Assembly (NCBI RefSeq): GCF_020010925.1
Contig: NZ_JAGJBZ010000001.1
Location: forward strand, 3,761,001-3,825,000
DNA from: Streptomyces griseiscabiei
GTDB taxonomy: Bacteria; Actinomycetota; Actinomycetes; Streptomycetales; Streptomycetaceae
Direction: 5' to 3'
Length of the DNA stretch: 64,000 nt
A program made the position numbers and the translations under genes. The notes below the pieces were generated by a model, which worked only from the letters and a program-made list of their open reading frames with translations, did not search any database and was not told the DNA's origin. Positions 42,249-51,648 of the stretch are shown here, piece by piece (within the stretch, counting starts at the first letter, position 1; every line of letters begins with the position of its first letter).

Positions 42249-43637
42249 GTGGCGAACGACGCCAGCACCGTTTTCGACCTAGTGATCCTCGGCGGTGGTA
42301 GCGGTGGTTACGCCGCGGCCCTGCGCGGGGCTCAGCTGGGCCTGGACGTCGCCCTGATCGAGAAGGACAAGGTCGGCGGCACCTGCCTGCACCGGGGATG
42401 CATTCCCACGAAGGCCCTGCTCCACGCGGGCGAGATCGCCGACCAGGCCCGCGAGAGCGAGCAGTTCGGTGTGAAGGCCACCTTCGAGGGCATCGACGTG
42501 CCCGCCGTGCACAAGTACAAGGACGGTGTGATCTCCGGCCTGTACAAGGGCCTGCAGGGGCTGATCGCCTCCCGCAAGATCACCTACATCGAGGGCGAGG
42601 GGCGTCTCTCCTCCCCGACCTCCGTCGACGTCAACGGCCAGCGTGTCCAGGGCCGTCACGTCCTGCTGGCGACCGGCTCCGTGCCGAAGTCGCTGCCGGG
42701 CCTGGAGATCGACGGCAACCGGATCATCTCCTCGGACCACGCCCTCGTCCTGGACCGGGTGCCGAAGTCGGCGATCGTCCTCGGCGGCGGTGTCATCGGC
42801 GTCGAGTTCGCCTCCGCCTGGAAGTCGTTCGGCACCGACATCACGATCATCGAGGGCCTCAAGCACCTGGCGCCCCTCGAGGACGAGAACTCCTCCAAGC
42901 TTCTTGAGCGCGCCTTCCGCAAGCGCGGCATCAAGTTCAACCTGGGCACCTTCTTCTCGAAGGCCGAGTACACCGAGGACGGTGTCAAGGTCACCCTCGC
43001 CGACGGCAAGGAGTTCGAGGCCGAGCTGCTGCTCGTCGCCGTCGGCCGCGGCCCCGTCTCGCAGGGTCTGGGCTACGAGGAGCAGGGCGTCGCGATGGAC
43101 CGCGGCTACGTCCTGGTCGACGAGTACATGCGCACCAACGTCCCGACGATCTCCGCCGTCGGTGACCTGGTCCCGACGCTCCAGCTCGCGCACGTCGGCT
43201 TCGCCGAGGGCATCCTGGTGGCGGAGCGTCTGGCCGGCCTGAAGGCCGTGCCGATCGACTACGACGGTGTCCCGCGGGTGACGTACTGCCACCCCGAGGT
43301 CGCCTCCGTGGGCATCACCGAGGCCAAGGCCAAGGAGATCTACGGCGCGGACAAGGTCGTCGCTCTGAAGTACAACCTCGCGGGCAACGGCAAGAGCAAG
43401 ATCCTGAACACCTCGGGCGAGATCAAGCTCGTCCAGGTCAAGGACGGTGCCGTGGTCGGCGTCCACATGGTCGGCGACCGCATGGGCGAGCAGGTGGGCG
43501 AGGCCCAGCTGATCTACAACTGGGAAGCCCTCCCCGCCGAGGTCGCCCAGCTCATCCACGCCCACCCGACGCAGAACGAGGCGCTCGGCGAGGCCCACCT
43601 GGCCCTCGCGGGCAAGCCGCTGCACTCGCACGACTGA
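42249..43637 (+). CDS. lpdA: Dihydrolipoamide dehydrogenase (E3)
   Basis: 462-aa FAD disulfide oxidoreductase that reoxidises the lipoyl groups of 2-oxoacid dehydrogenase complexes. FAD-binding GGGSGG is near residue 15, the redox Cys pair is C46/C51 in GGTCLHRGCIPTK, and the C-terminal interface has HAHPTQNEALGE with the catalytic His-Glu. GGAGG lies eight bases before the GTG start. It precedes the E2 gene by 60 bp, so the two form an operon. Confidence 0.96.
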   Translation: MANDASTVFDLVILGGGSGGYAAALRGAQLGLDVALIEKDKVGGTCLHRGCIPTKALLHAGEIADQARESEQFGVKATFEGIDVPAVHKYKDGVISGLYKGLQGLIASRKITYIEGEGRLSSPTSVDVNGQRVQGRHVLLATGSVPKSLPGLEIDGNRIISSDHALVLDRVPKSAIVLGGGVIGVEFASAWKSFGTDITIIEGLKHLAPLEDENSSKLLERAFRKRGIKFNLGTFFSKAEYTEDGVKVTLADGKEFEAELLLVAVGRGPVSQGLGYEEQGVAMDRGYVLVDEYMRTNVPTISAVGDLVPTLQLAHVGFAEGILVAERLAGLKAVPIDYDGVPRVTYCHPEVASVGITEAKAKEIYGADKVVALKYNLAGNGKSKILNTSGEIKLVQVKDGAVVGVHMVGDRMGEQVGEAQLIYNWEALPAEVAQLIHAHPTQNEALGEAHLALAGKPLHSHD

Positions 43638-43697
43638 CCCCTCGGTCGACGAAGCGACGATCCAGACTTCCGCAATCGTTAAGGAGCAACAGAAACC

Positions 43698-45494
43698 ATG
43701 GCGGTTTCCGTAACCCTTCCGGCGCTCGGCGAGAGCGTCACCGAGGGCACTGTCACCCGCTGGCTGAAGGCCGAGGGTGAGCGCGTCGAGGCCGACGAGC
43801 CTCTGCTGGAGGTGTCGACCGACAAGGTCGACACCGAGATCCCCTCCCCCGTCGCGGGTGTCCTGGCCTCCATCAAGGTCGCCGAGGACGAGACGGTCGA
43901 GGTCGGCGCCGAGCTGGCCCTGATCGACGACGGCACGGGCGCGCCCGCCGCCGCCCCGGCCCCCGCCGCCGAGGAGGCTCCGGCTCCGGCCCCCGAGCCC
44001 GCCGCGGCCGCGCCCTCCACCGAGCAGGCCGCCCCCGCGCCCGCCCCGACCGCCGAGGCGGCCACCGGCGGCGGTTCCGCCGAGGGCACCGACGTGGTCC
44101 TCCCGGCGCTCGGCGAGTCCGTCACCGAGGGCACCGTCACCCGCTGGCTGAAGGAGGTCGGCGACTCCGTCGAGGCCGACGAGCCGCTGCTCGAGGTCTC
44201 CACGGACAAGGTCGACACCGAGATCCCGGCGCCCACCTCCGGTGTGCTCCTGGAGATCACGGTCGCCGAGGACGAGACGGCCGAGGTCGGTGCCAAGCTG
44301 GCCGTCATCGGCGCCCCGGGTGCCGCTCCGGCGGCTGCCCCGGCCGCCCCGGCTCCGGCGCCCGCCGCCGCTGCCCCGGCCCCCGCGCCCGCCCCGGCCG
44401 CCCCCGCGGCTCCGGCTCCGGCCCCCGCGCCGGCGGCTCCCGCCGCTCCGGCTCCGGCGCCCGCCGCCGCTGCCCCGGCTCCGGCCGCCGCCGCGCCCGC
44501 TCCGGTCACCCCGGCTCCGGCCGCTCCCGCGCCGGCCGCCGCCCAGGCGACCGACGAGGGCGCGTACGTCACCCCGCTGGTGCGCAAGCTCGCCGCCGAG
44601 AACGGCGTCGACCTGGGCTCCGTCAAGGGCACCGGCGTCGGCGGTCGTATCCGCAAGCAGGACGTCATCGCCGCCGCCGAGGCCGCGAAGGCCGCCGCGG
44701 CCGCTCCGGCTCCGGCCGCTGCTGCCGCTCCGGCTTCCGCCGCGAAGAAGGCGCCGACGCTGGAGGCCTCGCCCCTGCGTGGCCAGACCGTCAAGATGCC
44801 GCGCATCCGCAAGGTCATCGGCGACAACATGGTCAAGGCACTGCACGAGCAGGCGCAGCTGTCCTCGGTCGTCGAGGTCGACGTCACGCGGCTGATGAAG
44901 CTGCGCGCACGGGCCAAGGACTCGTTCGCGGCGCGTGAGGGCGTCAAGCTCTCCCCGATGCCGTTCTTCGTCAAGGCCGCGGCCCAGGCGCTGAAGGCGC
45001 ACGCGCCGATCAACGCCCGGATCAACGTGGACGAGGGCACGATCACCTACTTCGACGCCGAGAACATCGGTATCGCGGTGGACTCGGAGAAGGGCCTGAT
45101 GACCCCGGTCATCAAGGGCGCGGGCGACCTCAACATCGCCGGTATCGCCAAGGCCACCGCCGATCTGGCGGGCAAGGTCCGGGCGAACAAGATCACGCCG
45201 GATGAGCTCTCCGGCGCGACCTTCACCATCTCCAACACCGGTTCGCGCGGCGCGCTCTTCGACACGATCATCGTGCCGCCGAACCAGGTCGCGATCCTCG
45301 GCATCGGCGCCACGGTGAAGCGCCCCGCCGTGATCGAGACGGAGGAGGGCACGGTCATCGGCGTCCGCGACATGACGTACCTGACCCTCTCCTACGACCA
45401 CCGTCTGGTCGACGGCGCCGACGCGGCCCGTTACCTGACGGCCGTCAAGGCGATCCTGGAGGCGGGCGAGTTCGAGGTCGAGCTCGGCCTGTAG
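43698..45494 (+). CDS. sucB: Dihydrolipoyl acyltransferase E2 (SucB/AceF) with two lipoyl domains
   Basis: 598 aa. Two lipoyl domains (about 1-76 and 130-205) carry the modified lysines K43 and K171 in STDKVDTE. Long Ala/Pro linkers follow each. A peripheral subunit-binding domain ([15 protein letters not shown]) and a catalytic acyltransferase domain with YDHRLVDG (active His) complete it. In actinobacteria one E2 of this kind serves pyruvate dehydrogenase with AceE and may also join the 2-oxoglutarate complex, hence the sucB label. Lipoylation would be by lipB and lipA 14 kb downstream. Confidence 0.95.
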   Translation: MAVSVTLPALGESVTEGTVTRWLKAEGERVEADEPLLEVSTDKVDTEIPSPVAGVLASIKVAEDETVEVGAELALIDDGTGAPAAAPAPAAEEAPAPAPEPAAAAPSTEQAAPAPAPTAEAATGGGSAEGTDVVLPALGESVTEGTVTRWLKEVGDSVEADEPLLEVSTDKVDTEIPAPTSGVLLEITVAEDETAEVGAKLAVIGAPGAAPAAAPAAPAPAPAAAAPAPAPAPAAPAAPAPAPAPAAPAAPAPAPAAAAPAPAAAAPAPVTPAPAAPAPAAAQATDEGAYVTPLVRKLAAENGVDLGSVKGTGVGGRIRKQDVIAAAEAAKAAAAAPAPAAAAAPASAAKKAPTLEASPLRGQTVKMPRIRKVIGDNMVKALHEQAQLSSVVEVDVTRLMKLRARAKDSFAAREGVKLSPMPFFVKAAAQALKAHAPINARINVDEGTITYFDAENIGIAVDSEKGLMTPVIKGAGDLNIAGIAKATADLAGKVRANKITPDELSGATFTISNTGSRGALFDTIIVPPNQVAILGIGATVKRPAVIETEEGTVIGVRDMTYLTLSYDHRLVDGADAARYLTAVKAILEAGEFEVELGL

Positions 45495-45513
45495 TCCCCG
45501 CGTACACACGCTG

Positions 45514-45555
45514 CGGCGGTGCCCCGTCCGGAGTTCTCCGGGCGGGGCACCGCCG
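45514..45555 (+). terminator. Stem-loop after sucB
   Basis: A 19-base inverted repeat (45514-45532 with 45537-45555) with one G-T wobble and a GTTC loop begins 20 bases beyond the sucB stop. Confidence 0.8.
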
Positions 45556-45697
45556 TGTTCGCGCCGGGTCCGGGACGAGGCCCCGGCGCCTGGCCGGTAC
45601 GGGTCTTTACAAACGGACCCTCCGTGGGAGCGTGTAAGTCTCGTCTCACCTGCGCGAAAGCACCCTCATGCGCCTCTCCACCGGAGGGCCACGGCTT

Positions 45698-45714
45698 TAT
45701 TGTCTAGAGGTCAA
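45698..45714 (+). promoter_or_regulatory. Candidate -10 and operator of the gntR gene
   Basis: TATTGT (45698-45703) could be a -10 element. TTGTCTAGAGGTCAA (45700-45714) overlaps it and has partial dyad symmetry (TTGnC...GnCAA, central TCTAGA), the kind of site bound by FCD-type GntR regulators, so autoregulation is plausible. Confidence 0.35.
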
Positions 45715-45762
45715 CGCCCTTGGGGCCCGTCCCCCCGCCGGTCCCTCCCCGAAGGAGCCCGC

Positions 45763-46404
45763 ATGACCACCGCGCCCGTCGTCCACTCGCTGCGCGAACA
45801 GATCCGCGAGCACATCGTGGAGGGGATCGTGAGCGGGCGGTGGAAGCCGGGTGAGCGGATCGTGGAGCGGCGGATCGCTACGGAGCTGGAGGTCAGCCAG
45901 ACTCCCGTGCGGGAGGCGTTGCGCGAGCTGGAGTCGCTGCGGTTGATCGAATCCGCGCCGAACAAGGGCGTACGGGTACGGAATCTGACCGCGGCGGACC
46001 TGGAGGAGAGCTACCCCGTGCGGGCCGGTCTGGAGGCGATCGCGGCGGAGCTTGCGGCGGAGCGGCTGGCGGAGGACTGCTCGGCCCTGGAGCCGCATGT
46101 GGCCGCGCTGTACGAGGCGGACCGCAACGCGGACGGGACGTCCCAGGTGCGGCACACGGTGGCGTTCCACCGTGAGTTGGTGCGGGCGGCGGGCAACTCG
46201 GTGCTGCTGCACACGTGGGAGGGGCTGGGGATCGAGGTGTTCACGGCGCTGTCGATCCGGTGGCTGGGGACGGTGCAGCAGTCGTACGCCGAGGAGCACG
46301 AGGAGCTGGTCGCGGCGTTCCGTCGCCGTGACCCGCGGATCGCGGACCTGGTCAAGGCCCACGTGTTGGGCTGCGCCCCGCACACGGACGACGAGCCTGC
46401 GTAG
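45763..46404 (+). CDS. GntR-family transcriptional regulator (FCD domain)
   Basis: 213 aa: winged helix (1-75) with KPGERIVERRIATELEVS and TPVREALREL, then an all-helical FCD ligand domain (85-205) with metal-binding candidate His in HTVAFHRELV. GAAGGAG precedes the ATG by five bases. It lies directly before aceE and after E3/E2, so control of pyruvate dehydrogenase is likely, by analogy with PdhR-type regulators. The effector is not known. Confidence 0.93.
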   Translation: MTTAPVVHSLREQIREHIVEGIVSGRWKPGERIVERRIATELEVSQTPVREALRELESLRLIESAPNKGVRVRNLTAADLEESYPVRAGLEAIAAELAAERLAEDCSALEPHVAALYEADRNADGTSQVRHTVAFHRELVRAAGNSVLLHTWEGLGIEVFTALSIRWLGTVQQSYAEEHEELVAAFRRRDPRIADLVKAHVLGCAPHTDDEPA

Positions 46405-46444
46405 TTCGGGGCGCGTTTTCGGCTGACGGTCCGGTGGGGGCTGG

Positions 46445-46518
46445 TCGCGCAGTTCCCCGCGCCCCTTACCGGCACGGGTCGCGCCCGGAGCTTCTAAGGG
46501 GCGCGGGGAACTGCGCGA
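46445..46518. repeat. Intergenic palindromic repeat, inverted pair (copy 8)
   Basis: Forward core 46445-46466 and reverse core 46497-46518, separated by 30 bases, start 40 bases past the gntR stop. The pair is positioned to terminate gntR before aceE. Confidence 0.85.
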
Positions 46519-46682
46519 GAGGCCCCACCGGACCCGCGGACGACAACGCACCCCCTGAGCGAACCCCCGCTCAAACGCCGCCCCACCTGCACAAACCCGG
46601 GACCGCAGAGGTCACCCGGTGCCACCGCCGGAGGCACCCCGTGCCGACTTTCTCGTGATCAAGATATTTTGCCCGCAACCCT

Positions 46683-46712
46683 TTGATCGATCATCGATCA
46701 GCGGGTTACAGT
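46683..46712 (+). promoter_or_regulatory. aceE promoter with overlapping palindrome
   Basis: TTGATC (46683-46688) and TACAGT (46707-46712), 18 bases apart, look like a housekeeping promoter. The perfect palindrome TGATCGAT-C-ATCGATCA (46684-46700) covers the -35 and half the spacer, an ideal repressor site, possibly for the adjacent GntR protein. Confidence 0.55.
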
Positions 46713-46819
46713 CGCCGACGGACCTCCACCGAGGTCCGCGCCCTGTCCTGCCAAAGACCAAGGGCACCCCCCGAACCCTTACCGATGAGGGAACCCCCTT
46801 CGACTGAGGAGGCGGCGCA

Positions 46820-49525
46820 ATGACCGACCCCAACGCCATCCAGCCGAGCGCGCTCGACCAGCTCCCCGACCGCGATCCGGAGGAGACCGCCGAATGGCAG
46901 GCCTCCCTGGACGCCGTCACCAAGGCGGCCGGGCCGCACCGCGCGGCGTACCTGATGCGCCGCACCCTGGAGCGCGCGGAGGGCAACGGCATCGCGCTGC
47001 CCAAGCTCCTGGAGACGGACTACGTCAACACCATCCCCACCGCCGCCGAGCCGGGCATCCCCGGTGACGAGGCGATGGAGCGCCGTATCACCGCGTGGAA
47101 CCGCTGGAACGCGGCGGCGATGGTCACCCGTGGCTCCAAATACGGCGTCGGCGGCCACATCGCCACCTTCGCCTCCGCGGCCTGGCTCTACGAGACGGGC
47201 TTCAACCACTTCTTCAAGGGCAAGGAGGCCGACGGCTCGGGCGACCAGCTCTACATCCAGGGCCACGCCTCCCCCGGCATCTACGCCCGCGCCTTCCTCG
47301 ACGGCCGACTGAACGAGTCCCACCTGGACAACTTCCGCCGCGAGTCGGGCGGCGACGGCCTCCCGTCGTACCCGCACCCCCGGCGCCTGCCCTGGCTGTG
47401 GGAGTTCCCGACGGTGAGCATGGGCCTCGGCCCCCTCTCCGCCATCTACCAGGCGCGCTTCAACCGGTACCTGACCAGCCGGGGCATCAAGGACGTCTCG
47501 AACTCCCACGTCTGGGCGTTCCTCGGCGACGGCGAGATGGACGAGCCCGAGTCGACGGCCGCACTCGCCCTGGCGAGCCGCGAGGGTCTCGACAACCTGA
47601 CCTTCGTCATCAACTGCAACCTGCAGCGCCTCGACGGCCCGGTCCGCGCGAACTTCAAGATCGTGCAGGAGCTGGAGGCCCAGTTCCGGGGCGCCGGCTG
47701 GAACGTGGTCAAGTCGCTGTGGGGCTCGGCGTGGGACGAGCTGTTCCAGCTCGACACCACCGGCGCGCTCGTCCGCCGGCTGCGCGAGGTGCCGGACGCG
47801 CAGGTGCAGACCTACCAGACACGCGACGCCGCCTACATCCGCCAGGACTTCTTCGGCAAGGACCCGGCGCTCGTCGAGATGGCGAAGCTGCTCAGCGACG
47901 ACAAGATCCTTGAGTGCTTCCACCTCTCGCGCGGTGGTCACGAGGCGCGCAAGGTGTACGCCGCGTACAAGGCCGCCGTCGAGTTCAAGGGCGCCCCGAC
48001 CGTGATCCTGGCCCAGACCGTCAAGGGCTTCACCCTCGGCGAGGGCTTCGCGTCGAAGAACGCCAACCACCAGATGAAGAAGCTGTCGACGGACGAGTTC
48101 AAGCAGATGCGTGATCTGCTCGAACTCCCCATCAAGGACAGCGACTTCGTCGACGGTGTGGTCCCCTACGGCCACCCGGGCGCCGACTCCGCCGAGGTCC
48201 GCTACCTCCAGGAGCGCCGCGCCGCGCTCGGCGGTCCCGCCCCGGCCCGCCGTACGCACGCCCTGGCCCCCCTCCCGGCCGCCGCCGACAAGACCTTCGC
48301 CGCCTTCGACAAGGGCTCCGGCTCGCAGAACGTGGCGACGACCATGGCCTTCGTCCGCCTCGTCAAGGACCTGGTCCGCGACAAGCAGACCGGCCGCCGC
48401 TGGGTGCCGATCGTCCCCGACGAGGCCCGCACCTTCGGCATGGAGAGCCTCTTCCCCTCCCTCGGGATCTACTCCCCCAAGGGCCAGACGTACGAGCCGG
48501 TCGACCGTGACCAGCTGATGTACTACAAGGAGGCCAAGGACGGGCAGATCCTCAACGAGGGGATCACCGAGGCCGGTTCCATGGCCGACTTCATCGCCGC
48601 CTCGACGTCGTACGCGACGCACGGCGAGACGATGATCCCGTTCTACATCTTCTACTCGATGTTCGGCTGGCAGCGGACCGCCGACCAGATGTGGCAGCTC
48701 GGCGACCAGCTCGGCCGCGGCTTCCTCGTCGGCGCCACGGCCGGCCGTACGACGCTGACGGGCGAGGGCCTGCAGCACGCCGACGGCCACTCGCCGGTGA
48801 TCGCGGCGACCAACCCGGCGGCGCTGACGTACGACCCGGCGTTCGCCTACGAGGTCGCGACGATCGTCAAGGACGGTCTGCGCCGGATGTACGGCGAGGC
48901 CGCCCCGGGCGAGGACCCGAACGTCTTCTACTACCTGACCGTCTACAACGAGCCGCTGCCGCAGCCCGCGAAGCCCTCCGGGCCCGGCATCGACGAGGGC
49001 ATCGTCAAGGGCCTGTACCGCTTCAACACGGCGGAGTCGGCGGGCGTGAACGTGGCCGCCGCCAACGCCCCGCGCATCCAGCTGCTGAGCTCCGGCACGG
49101 CGATCCACTGGGCGCTGAACGCGCAGAAGCTGCTCGCCGAGGAGTGGGGTGTGGCCGCCGACGTGTGGTCCGCGACCTCCTGGACCGAGCTGCGCCGCGA
49201 CGCGCTGGAGGCGGATGCCGCGCTGCTGCGGGGTGAGGAGCGGGTGCCGTACGTCCGTCAGGCGCTGCACGGTGCCGAGGGCCCGGTGCTGGCGGTCTCC
49301 GACTACATGCGCCAGGTCCCGGACCAGATCGCGCAGTGGGTCGAGCAGGACTACTCGTCGCTGGGCGCCGACGGCTTCGGCCTCTCGGACACCCGCGAGG
49401 GGGCCCGCCGCCACTTCGGTGTCGACGCCGAGTCGATCGTGGTCGCGGCGCTCGCGCAGCTCGCGCGGCGTGGTGAGGTCAAGGCGACGGCGGTGAAGGA
49501 AGCGCGGGAGCGGTACGGGTTGTAG
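46820..49525 (+). CDS. aceE: Pyruvate dehydrogenase E1, homodimeric type (AceE)
   Basis: 901-aa thiamine-diphosphate enzyme that decarboxylates pyruvate and passes the acetyl unit to lipoyl-E2. The ThDP/Mg motif GDGEMDEPE begins near residue 236 and continues to INCNLQRLDGPV; the N-terminal TPP His region (SKYGVGGHIATFASAAWLYE) is split here as SKYGVGGHIATF. GAGGAGGCGG precedes the ATG. Length and motifs match the AceE of E. coli and actinobacteria. Works with lpdA and sucB upstream. Confidence 0.96.
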   Translation: MTDPNAIQPSALDQLPDRDPEETAEWQASLDAVTKAAGPHRAAYLMRRTLERAEGNGIALPKLLETDYVNTIPTAAEPGIPGDEAMERRITAWNRWNAAAMVTRGSKYGVGGHIATFASAAWLYETGFNHFFKGKEADGSGDQLYIQGHASPGIYARAFLDGRLNESHLDNFRRESGGDGLPSYPHPRRLPWLWEFPTVSMGLGPLSAIYQARFNRYLTSRGIKDVSNSHVWAFLGDGEMDEPESTAALALASREGLDNLTFVINCNLQRLDGPVRANFKIVQELEAQFRGAGWNVVKSLWGSAWDELFQLDTTGALVRRLREVPDAQVQTYQTRDAAYIRQDFFGKDPALVEMAKLLSDDKILECFHLSRGGHEARKVYAAYKAAVEFKGAPTVILAQTVKGFTLGEGFASKNANHQMKKLSTDEFKQMRDLLELPIKDSDFVDGVVPYGHPGADSAEVRYLQERRAALGGPAPARRTHALAPLPAAADKTFAAFDKGSGSQNVATTMAFVRLVKDLVRDKQTGRRWVPIVPDEARTFGMESLFPSLGIYSPKGQTYEPVDRDQLMYYKEAKDGQILNEGITEAGSMADFIAASTSYATHGETMIPFYIFYSMFGWQRTADQMWQLGDQLGRGFLVGATAGRTTLTGEGLQHADGHSPVIAATNPAALTYDPAFAYEVATIVKDGLRRMYGEAAPGEDPNVFYYLTVYNEPLPQPAKPSGPGIDEGIVKGLYRFNTAESAGVNVAAANAPRIQLLSSGTAIHWALNAQKLLAEEWGVAADVWSATSWTELRRDALEADAALLRGEERVPYVRQALHGAEGPVLAVSDYMRQVPDQIAQWVEQDYSSLGADGFGLSDTREGARRHFGVDAESIVVAALAQLARRGEVKATAVKEARERYGL

Positions 49526-49594
49526 GACGGGGGCGCCTCGTGGCTTTCAGGCCCCTGCGGGCCTGAAAAGCAGGGGGCGCAGCCCCTGCTTTTC

Positions 49595-49616
49595 AGGGGC
49601 GCGGGGAACTGCGCGA
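49595..49616 (-). repeat. Intergenic palindromic repeat, reverse copy 9
   Basis: Reverse core after aceE, preceded by CAGGCCCCTGCGGGCCTGAA and AGGGGGCGCAGCCCCT, two further small palindromes; no forward core remains on the left, suggesting a decayed pair. Confidence 0.8.
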
Positions 49617-49684
49617 GAAGCCCCACGCACCCGCAGCCGACAACGCACCCCCTCGTTGTCACACCCGCCCGGCATCATGGCCGC

Positions 49685-50680
49685 ATGCGTGCTGCCCGGC
49701 TGATCAAAATGGTGCTGCTTCTCCAGTCCCGGCCCTCCATGACCGCCGCCGAACTCTCCCGGGAGCTGGAGGTGTCCGAGCGGACGGTCACCCGGGACGC
49801 CCAGGCGCTGTCGGAGGCGGGGGTCCCGGTGTACGCGGACCGGGGACGGGCCGGTGGGTACCGGCTGATCGGCGGGTACCGGACCCGGCTCACCGGGCTG
49901 GCGCGGGGCGAGGCCGAGGCGCTGTTCCTCAGTGGCGTGCCGGGCGCGCTGCGGGAGATGGGGCTGGAGGACGCCGCCTCCGCCGCCCGGCTGAAGGTCT
50001 CGGCCGCCCTGCTCCCCTCCCTCCGCGACGCCTCCCGTACGGCCTCCCAGCGCTTCCACCTGGACGCCCCGAGCTGGTTCAAGGAACCGAAGACCCCCGA
50101 CCTGCTGCCCGCCGTCGCGGACGCCGTGTGGGCCGACCGCCGGATCGTCGCGCGCTACCGCAGGGGCGACACCGAGGTCGAGCGGGCGCTGGAGCCGTAC
50201 GGTCTCGTCCTCAAGGCGGGCATCTGGTACCTGTGCGCCCGGGTGCCGGGCGAGGACGGGAATCCCGGCACCGGCTCCTTCCGGACCTACCGCATCGACC
50301 GGTTCGTGACCGTCGACACCGACGGCGACCACTTCACCCGCGACGAGGAGTTCGACCTGCCGGCCCACTGGGACGCGCAGGCGGAGCGGTTCGCACGCTC
50401 GATCCTGCGGGTCGAGGTCGTCGTACGGCTGTCGGCGGAGGGCGTGCGGAGGCTGCCGCACGTCGTGGATCCCGTCGCGGCCCGGGACGCGCTGACGGCG
50501 GCGGCCGAGCCGCCCGGCGCGGGCGGCGGGGCCACCGTCACGCTGCGCGCCGAGTCGGAGGACGTGGCGCACACCCAGCTCACGGCGCTGGGGGCGGAGG
50601 CCGAGGTACTGGCCCCCGAGAGCCTGCGGGAGCGCTTCGCGGCCGACGCGGGCCGGCTCGCGGGGCTGTACGCCACATAA
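49685..50680 (+). CDS. WYL-domain transcriptional regulator (YafY type)
   Basis: 331 aa: an HTH_11 helix-turn-helix (1-60) with SRPSMTAAELSRELEVSERT, a WYL domain (about 135-215; the motif is GIWYLCAR) and a C-terminal WCX-like extension. WYL proteins sense nucleotides or other ligands and often repress neighbouring genes. CATCAT six bases before the ATG may be the -10 of a leaderless transcript. The DUF4240 gene follows by 56 bp. Confidence 0.92.
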   Translation: MRAARLIKMVLLLQSRPSMTAAELSRELEVSERTVTRDAQALSEAGVPVYADRGRAGGYRLIGGYRTRLTGLARGEAEALFLSGVPGALREMGLEDAASAARLKVSAALLPSLRDASRTASQRFHLDAPSWFKEPKTPDLLPAVADAVWADRRIVARYRRGDTEVERALEPYGLVLKAGIWYLCARVPGEDGNPGTGSFRTYRIDRFVTVDTDGDHFTRDEEFDLPAHWDAQAERFARSILRVEVVVRLSAEGVRRLPHVVDPVAARDALTAAAEPPGAGGGATVTLRAESEDVAHTQLTALGAEAEVLAPESLRERFAADAGRLAGLYAT

Positions 50681-50736
50681 CGATCCGCGGTCCTCCGCGT
50701 GCGTACGGCCCGCCCAGGCACGATGCTGGACCCGTG

Positions 50737-51255
50737 ATGGACGAGACGGAGTTCTGGGAGCTGGTGGACACGGCCCGCGAGGACGCCGAGGGCGATCCGG
50801 AGGACCAGGCCGACCTGCTCGTGGAACGGCTCGGCCGGCTGGACCCGGAGGCGGTGCTGGACTTCGCCCGGCACTTCGAGTCCCGCTACCACCGCGCCTA
50901 CACCTGGGACCTCTGGGGCGCCGCGTGGGTGCTGCTGGACGGTGCCAGTGACGACGCGTTCGACTTCTTCCGGTGCTGGCTGATCGGCCAGGGCCGGGAG
51001 GTGTTCGAGGGGGCGGTGCACGACCCGGACGCGCTCGCCGATCTGCTGGACGACTTCGACGAGGAGATCGACGGGGACGGCGAGGAGCTGGGGTACGCCG
51101 CGGACGAGGCGTACGAGCAGCTCACCGGTGTGGTCGCCCCGGATCTCGGTATCCCGCCCGCGCCCCGTGAACCCGAGGGCACCCCGCTCGACTTCGAGGA
51201 CGAGTCCGCGCTCGCGGAACGCCTCCCGAAGCTCTGTGAACGCTTCAGGCCCTGA
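50737..51255 (+). CDS. DUF4240 domain protein
   Basis: 172 aa, very acidic, starting MDETEFWELVDTARED, the DUF4240 signature, with YTWDLWGAAW and DFFRCWLIGQG later. Related to proteins near immunity or WGR-domain genes, but function is unknown. A GTG directly before the ATG is an alternative start, and the upstream bases (CACGAT, then nine bases) suggest a leaderless message beginning there. Probably independent of the WYL gene. Confidence 0.85.
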   Translation: MDETEFWELVDTAREDAEGDPEDQADLLVERLGRLDPEAVLDFARHFESRYHRAYTWDLWGAAWVLLDGASDDAFDFFRCWLIGQGREVFEGAVHDPDALADLLDDFDEEIDGDGEELGYAADEAYEQLTGVVAPDLGIPPAPREPEGTPLDFEDESALAERLPKLCERFRP

Positions 51256-51526
51256 GCCCGCGGTTCGACGGGCGCGGCACGTACGCGTGCTGCTCGGGGG
51301 TGTACGGCTGGGTGTGGGGGCGTCGTTCCCTGCCCGGCGCCGGGTGTTCGGAGGCCGAGGCTCCGTGCAGGGGCGCGGAGTTGGCGCGGTCCAGCGCGGA
51401 CGCGGTGACGGCGGACGGGCCGAGGACGACGACGGCGGTCGCGCAGGCCACCGTCCAGGGGCTCCGCAGGGCCGAGGACCAGGACCTCTTCGGGTCGCGG
51501 GACATGTGCTTCGTACGGCTGTTCAT
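51245..51526 (-). CDS. Small secreted protein, unknown
   Basis: 93 aa with GGGGAG five bases before the ATG at 51526. A basic N-terminus, a hydrophobic segment (about 20-42, VACATAVVVLGPSAVTASA) and a likely signal cleavage site precede a short Pro/His-rich mature part of about 50 residues. No motif recognised. Its end overlaps the end of the DUF4240 gene by 11 bp. Confidence 0.7.
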   Translation of the reverse strand: MNSRTKHMSRDPKRSWSSALRSPWTVACATAVVVLGPSAVTASALDRANSAPLHGASASEHPAPGRERRPHTQPYTPEQHAYVPRPSNRGLRA

Positions 51527-51648
51527 CGTTCTCCCCACCTCCGGTCGGCGTGACGACGACGTTAGGGCGCCTGTCTGGGAGAAGTCTGTGAGGTCGCGGC
51601 GGGCTGTCTGTGAAGCTCATGAGATCTGTCCCGACCGGCCGGTCCGTC

